Positions 60,925-64,000 of a stretch of DNA of 64,000 nt are shown here, piece by piece. How positions within the stretch are numbered: the stretch's first letter is position 1; every line of letters begins with the position of its first letter. The notes beneath the pieces were generated by a model. The model saw only the letters and a list, made by a program, of their open reading frames with translations, was not told where the DNA came from and searched no databases. Source of the stretch: Microbacterium sp. A20 (GTDB lineage: Bacteria; Actinomycetota; Actinomycetes; Actinomycetales; Microbacteriaceae); assembly GCF_004794515.1 (NCBI RefSeq), contig NZ_SSDF01000070.1:62001-126000 (forward strand). Reading direction: 5' to 3'. The position numbers and the translations under genes are program-made.

Positions 60925-61947
60925 TCAGCGCACGCTGCGGAGCGACACCGGCAGCTCGACCTCGCGCGGCGCGGTGTCCCCGTCCCCACCGTCGAGGCGG
61001 TCGAGCAACAGGCGCGTGGCGGTGCGGCCGAGTTCGCGCGGGTCGTGGTCGATCACACTGATCGGCACCGGCGAGAGTTCGGCGAGCTCGAAGTCGTCGA
61101 AGCTCATGATCTCGGGGAAGTCGGCGGGCGTCCGCAGTCCGGCGTCGAGCTGGGTGCTGATCTCCTTGAGCGCGCCGATGGCGTTGCGGTTGTTGGCGCA
61201 GAAGATGGCGGTGGGCGGATGCTCGGCGCCGAGCAGTGCGCGCGTGGCTTCACGGGCCTGATCGACGGTCTGCTGGTTGGCGGCGACGATGTGCGGGTCG
61301 ACGGCGAGTCCGCGTTCTTCGAGTGCCCGCACGTAGCCGGCGAATCGGCGTTCACCGGTGAAGATCGACAGGGCGTTGCCGAGGTAGCCGATGCGGGTGT
61401 GGCCGTGGTCGATGAGCGCGATCGTGCCGCGGTAGGCGCCGTCGTCGTCGGCGAGCACGACGCTGTCGACCGCGAGTCCGTCGATGCGGCGCGAGGCGAG
61501 CACCACGGGCACGCCCTGGTTCTGCGAGTGTGCGAGGTGGGCCGAGCTGGGGCCGGCCGGGACCACGATGAGCCCGTCGACGCGGCGACCGAGGAAGTCG
61601 CCGACCAGGTCGGCCTCGCGCACGGCATCCTCCGACGTGTTGCCGAGCAGGATGCGGCGGCCGGTGAGTGCGGCTTCCTCTTCGACGCCGAGCGCGAAGG
61701 TGCTGTAGTACGGGTTGGCGATGTTCGTGATCGCGACGCCGATGAGTCCGCTGCTGTGGCCGGGGCGGATGCTGCGGGCGTTCTCGTTGCGGTGGTAGCC
61801 GAGTTCGGCGACGGCTTCCATGACGCGCTGCTGCACGTCGGGTTTGACGTTGAGTCCGCCCGAGAGCGTGCGCGAGACGGTCATGGGGCTGACGCCCGCA
61901 CGGATGGCGACCTCTTTGACGGTCGGGCGGCGCGTGCGTTCGCTCAT
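60925..61947 (-). CDS. LacI family transcriptional regulator
   Basis: This 340-residue repressor has an N-terminal helix-turn-helix with hinge (PTVKEVAIRAGVSPMTVSRT ... GLNVKPDVQQRVMEA) and a periplasmic-binding-like ligand domain (LIGVAITNIANPYY, LLGNTSEDAVREAD, VPVVLASRRIDGLAV). It should bind TGGTAACGTTACCA-type operators at 57625, 60605 and its own promoter. The effector is presumably a sugar of this locus. Confidence 0.92.
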   Translation of the reverse strand: MSERTRRPTVKEVAIRAGVSPMTVSRTLSGGLNVKPDVQQRVMEAVAELGYHRNENARSIRPGHSSGLIGVAITNIANPYYSTFALGVEEEAALTGRRILLGNTSEDAVREADLVGDFLGRRVDGLIVVPAGPSSAHLAHSQNQGVPVVLASRRIDGLAVDSVVLADDDGAYRGTIALIDHGHTRIGYLGNALSIFTGERRFAGYVRALEERGLAVDPHIVAANQQTVDQAREATRALLGAEHPPTAIFCANNRNAIGALKEISTQLDAGLRTPADFPEIMSFDDFELAELSPVPISVIDHDPRELGRTATRLLLDRLDGGDGDTAPREVELPVSLRSVR

Positions 61948-61979
61948 CCTGCCCTCCGGAGTGTCGTGCCTGCGATCTA

Positions 61980-61993
61980 GGGAACGTTACCAG
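61980..61993 (-). promoter_or_regulatory. LacI operator (partial) upstream of the regulator gene
   Basis: On the minus strand CTGGTAACGTTCCC keeps one full half (TGGTAACG) and a weaker second half. It lies 33 nt before the lacI-type gene start and suggests autoregulation. Confidence 0.55.
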
Positions 61994-62187
61994 CGGGTTC
62001 TGGGATCCGCGGGGCCGTCGCGGGATGCCGCGCCCACCGTCACGCACGGAAACGCGAGGTGCGACCGCGCCGGACCGTCCGTAGATTGGATGGACCCCGC
62101 TGTGAATGGAGTCTCCCGTGCCCGGAATCCGCGCCCTGCGCCCGTCCTGTACGAACGCCGTCGGCTGAGCCACCGGAAACCACGACG

Positions 62188-63375
62188 ATGACCGCGCACA
62201 CCTCACCGCATCCGTTCGACGAACGCACCCGCCTCTTCCTCGACAGGCCGCAGAGCCGCAAGTGGAGTCTGCACCCCGGTCGCATCGGGGCGTGGGTGGC
62301 GGAGATGGACTTCGGGGTCGCGCCCGAGATCGCCGAGGCGCTGCACCGGGCGGTCGACGACGAGAACCTCGGATACCTCTCTCCGCCGCAGGCCGCAGAG
62401 CTGGGTGAGGCCACCGCCGAGTGGATGCAGGGGGAGTACGGCTGGGCGGTCGACCCGGAGCGCGTGCATCCGGTCTCCGATGTGATGGCGGCTCTCGGCG
62501 TCGCGGTGCAGGAGTATGCGCCCGCAGGTTCGCCAGTGATCGTGCCGACTCCGGCCTATATGCCGTTTCTGACATATCTGCCGGCGATCGGGCATCCGGT
62601 GATCGAAGTTCCCGGTGTGGAGGTCGACGGACGCTGGCAGCACGACCTGCAGCGCATCGATGAGGCGTTCGCCGCCGGTGCCCGGACGCTCGTGCTGTGC
62701 AACCCGCACAACCCGACCGGAACGATCGTCGGCCGCGAAGAGCTCGAGGCCATCGCCGAGATCGTCGAGCGGCACGGCGGCCGGGTGTTCGCCGACGAGA
62801 TCCACGCGCCGCTGCGATACGACGGCGCGCCGTTCGTGCCGTACGCGTCGGTGTCGGAGGCGACGGCCGCGCACACGGTGACCGGCACGAGCGCGTCGAA
62901 GGCGTGGAACATCCCCGGGCTGAAGACCGCGCAGCTCATCACCTCGAACGAGACGGATCAGCAGCTGTACAAGCGGTTCGGGTTCGCGGTGCAGCACGGG
63001 GCTTCGACCCTCGGCGTGGTCGCCTCGACGGCCGCGTATCGGGCGGGCAAGCCCTGGCTGTCGGACGTGCTCGACTACCTCGACGGGTCGCGGCGGGAGC
63101 TCGCCGCGCTGGTCGCGGAGCATCTCCCCGGCGCCGTGTACCGGGTCCCCGAGGCGACCTACATCGGCTGGATCGATACCCGTGCGCTCGGTATCCCGGG
63201 GCCGCCGGCGGAGTTCTTCCGCGAGCAGGCCGGGGTAGTGCTCACAGAGGGTCGGCTGCTCGGGCGGGGTGCCGAAGGCTTCGTCCGGGTCGTGTTCGCG
63301 ACTCCGCGCCCGATCCTCGAAGAAGCGTTCGCGGCGATGGGCGATGCCGTGCGGCGGGCCGGCTCCGCGCGCTGA
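62188..63375 (+). CDS. PatB/MalY-type class I/II aminotransferase (C-S lyase-like)
   Basis: This 395-residue fold-type I PLP enzyme resembles PatB/MalY cystathionine beta-lyases: WVAEMDFGVAP near the N terminus, LCNPHNPTGTIV, FADEIHAPLRYDG (PLP aspartate) and the lysine in GTSASKAWNIPGLKTA. It would cleave C-S bonds of amino acids or transaminate. I chose the ATG at 62188, where the PatB-type N terminus begins and GGAAA lies 10 nt upstream; the longer frame to 62059 has no similarity. It is divergent from the LacI gene. Confidence 0.88.
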   Translation: MTAHTSPHPFDERTRLFLDRPQSRKWSLHPGRIGAWVAEMDFGVAPEIAEALHRAVDDENLGYLSPPQAAELGEATAEWMQGEYGWAVDPERVHPVSDVMAALGVAVQEYAPAGSPVIVPTPAYMPFLTYLPAIGHPVIEVPGVEVDGRWQHDLQRIDEAFAAGARTLVLCNPHNPTGTIVGREELEAIAEIVERHGGRVFADEIHAPLRYDGAPFVPYASVSEATAAHTVTGTSASKAWNIPGLKTAQLITSNETDQQLYKRFGFAVQHGASTLGVVASTAAYRAGKPWLSDVLDYLDGSRRELAALVAEHLPGAVYRVPEATYIGWIDTRALGIPGPPAEFFREQAGVVLTEGRLLGRGAEGFVRVVFATPRPILEEAFAAMGDAVRRAGSAR

Positions 63376-63470
63376 GGCGATCGAATCGGACACCTCCGCG
63401 GAAGGTGTCAAGGGGCTCTGCCGTTGTCGGTCTTCTGTCGTACAAAGGGAGGCGAGAGAAGGGATCCCGC

Positions 63471-63698
63471 ATGGCTGCAGGTGATATCGAGACGTTCCAA
63501 CGCAATGGCATCTGGTTCAACCGCATCGAGGGTGAATCGCAGACGTTGGGCGCGAGCTTCGAGACCGAGGCCGAGGCGGTGAAGGCCGCTCGTGGTGCGG
63601 CGATGGCGCGGCAGGTAGCCCACACGGTGCGCACCGAAGAGGGGCCGTCGAAGGATGAGAGCGCGTACGAGCGTCACCCGCGAGACCTGATCGGATGA
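63471..63698 (+). CDS. Small DUF2188-like protein
   Basis: This 75-residue protein resembles DUF2188 proteins: an aromatic strand (NGIWFNRIEGES), SFETEAEAVKAARGAAMA and a polar C terminus (HPRDLIG). The family function is unknown. GAAGGG precedes the ATG. Its stop overlaps the start of the next gene (ATGA), which implies co-expression with it. Confidence 0.7.
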   Translation: MAAGDIETFQRNGIWFNRIEGESQTLGASFETEAEAVKAARGAAMARQVAHTVRTEEGPSKDESAYERHPRDLIG

Positions 63699-64000
63699 GC
63701 GTGCCGCCCGAATCGACACCCGTTGCCGGGTCCGAGCGACGGATGCTGTTGCAGGCATGTGTCAACGGTGCCAGGGATCCGGCGGAGCATCCGTGGCTGA
63801 GCCTGGATGAGGGCGTGGTCGCCGACGATGCCGCCCGGGCCGTGGCCGCCGGTGCCCGCGAGGTGCACGTGCATCCGAAGGATGCGGCCGGGCGAGACAG
63901 CCTGGCGGCCGACGATGTCGCGCGATGGGTCGCGGCGGTGCGTCGAGCGGCGCCGGGTGTTCCGGTCGGGGTCACGACCGGGGAGTGGGCCGAGCCCGAC
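63695..64000 (+). CDS. BKACE family protein (beta-keto acid cleavage enzyme), 5' part
   Basis: The 102 visible residues match the start of BKACE/DUF849 (3-keto-5-aminohexanoate cleavage) proteins: LLQACVNGARDPAEHPWL, AAGAREVHVHPKDAAGRDSL (the two zinc histidines HVHPKD) and PVGVTTGEWAEPD. These enzymes condense a beta-keto acid with acetyl-CoA. The gene continues beyond the right edge. It overlaps the DUF2188-like gene. Confidence 0.87.
   Translation, partial: MSVPPESTPVAGSERRMLLQACVNGARDPAEHPWLSLDEGVVADDAARAVAAGAREVHVHPKDAAGRDSLAADDVARWVAAVRRAAPGVPVGVTTGEWAEPD

Overview
The window is about 70% GC, with tightly packed genes, many ATGA/GTGA stop-start overlaps, GTG starts, purine-rich ribosome binding sites, Tat-type export signals and sugar ABC transporters that lack their own ATPase. 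This points to a high-GC actinobacterium, most likely Microbacteriaceae (Microbacterium-like). That assignment is an inference from gene content and style; no rRNA or tRNA gene was seen.

Most of the window is accessory carbohydrate catabolism in four blocks. (1) Positions 1262-17924: a divergent locus around a ROK regulator. Leftward it holds two Gfo/Idh oxidoreductases, a class III (GSA-aminomutase-like) aminotransferase and two amidohydrolase-like proteins. Rightward it holds a sugar ABC transporter, an NAD-dependent epimerase-like enzyme, a DHDPS-family aldolase, a 2-hydroxyacid dehydrogenase, another Gfo/Idh protein, a GNAT acetyltransferase and a secreted beta-helix protein. (2) Positions 19979-35445: a GntR regulator with an ACS-type MFS importer, a second secreted beta-helix protein paralogous to the first, a ceramidase-like protein, an SDR, an enolase-superfamily dehydratase, a second SDR, a D-2-hydroxyacid dehydrogenase, an FAH-family hydrolase and an SMP-30 lactonase. 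Together they fit a non-phosphorylative sugar-acid route ending in a 2,4-diketo-3-deoxy acid hydrolase. Five copies of a TGCTATAGCA operator tie most of this block together. (3) Positions 36503-40535: a phosphonate-type ABC transporter (PhnD/C/E) with a CX5R phosphatase and a TetR regulator. (4) Positions 50519-61947: a LacI-controlled glycan locus with an SGNH esterase, a secreted propeller protein, a six-hairpin glycosidase, an ABC transporter, a ManA-like isomerase, a ROK kinase and the LacI regulator, with TGGTAACGTTACCA-type operators.

Between and around these lie an APC amino-acid permease, a zinc-ribbon/nuclease-fold protein beside dinB, two toxin-antitoxin pairs, a VOC protein, a DksA/TraR zinc finger, an MMPL exporter with its divergent TetR, a DUF2786 protein, a cupin, and the core gene purL followed by an overlapping 51-residue membrane peptide. 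The right edge holds a PatB-like aminotransferase, a DUF2188-like protein and the start of a BKACE-family enzyme.

The most unusual signal is in the gene ends. At least seven 3' intergenic regions carry a quartet of short words, two (or three) direct copies spaced 18-19 nt followed by inverted copies, with nearly the same geometry but a different core word at different loci (GAGTGCACGG, TGAAGGAG, ATCAGGCG, GGATGYAGGG, GACGATTCG). Two further 3' regions carry 19-bp tandem repeats. This looks like a structural class of transcript-end element whose architecture is conserved while its sequence is not.
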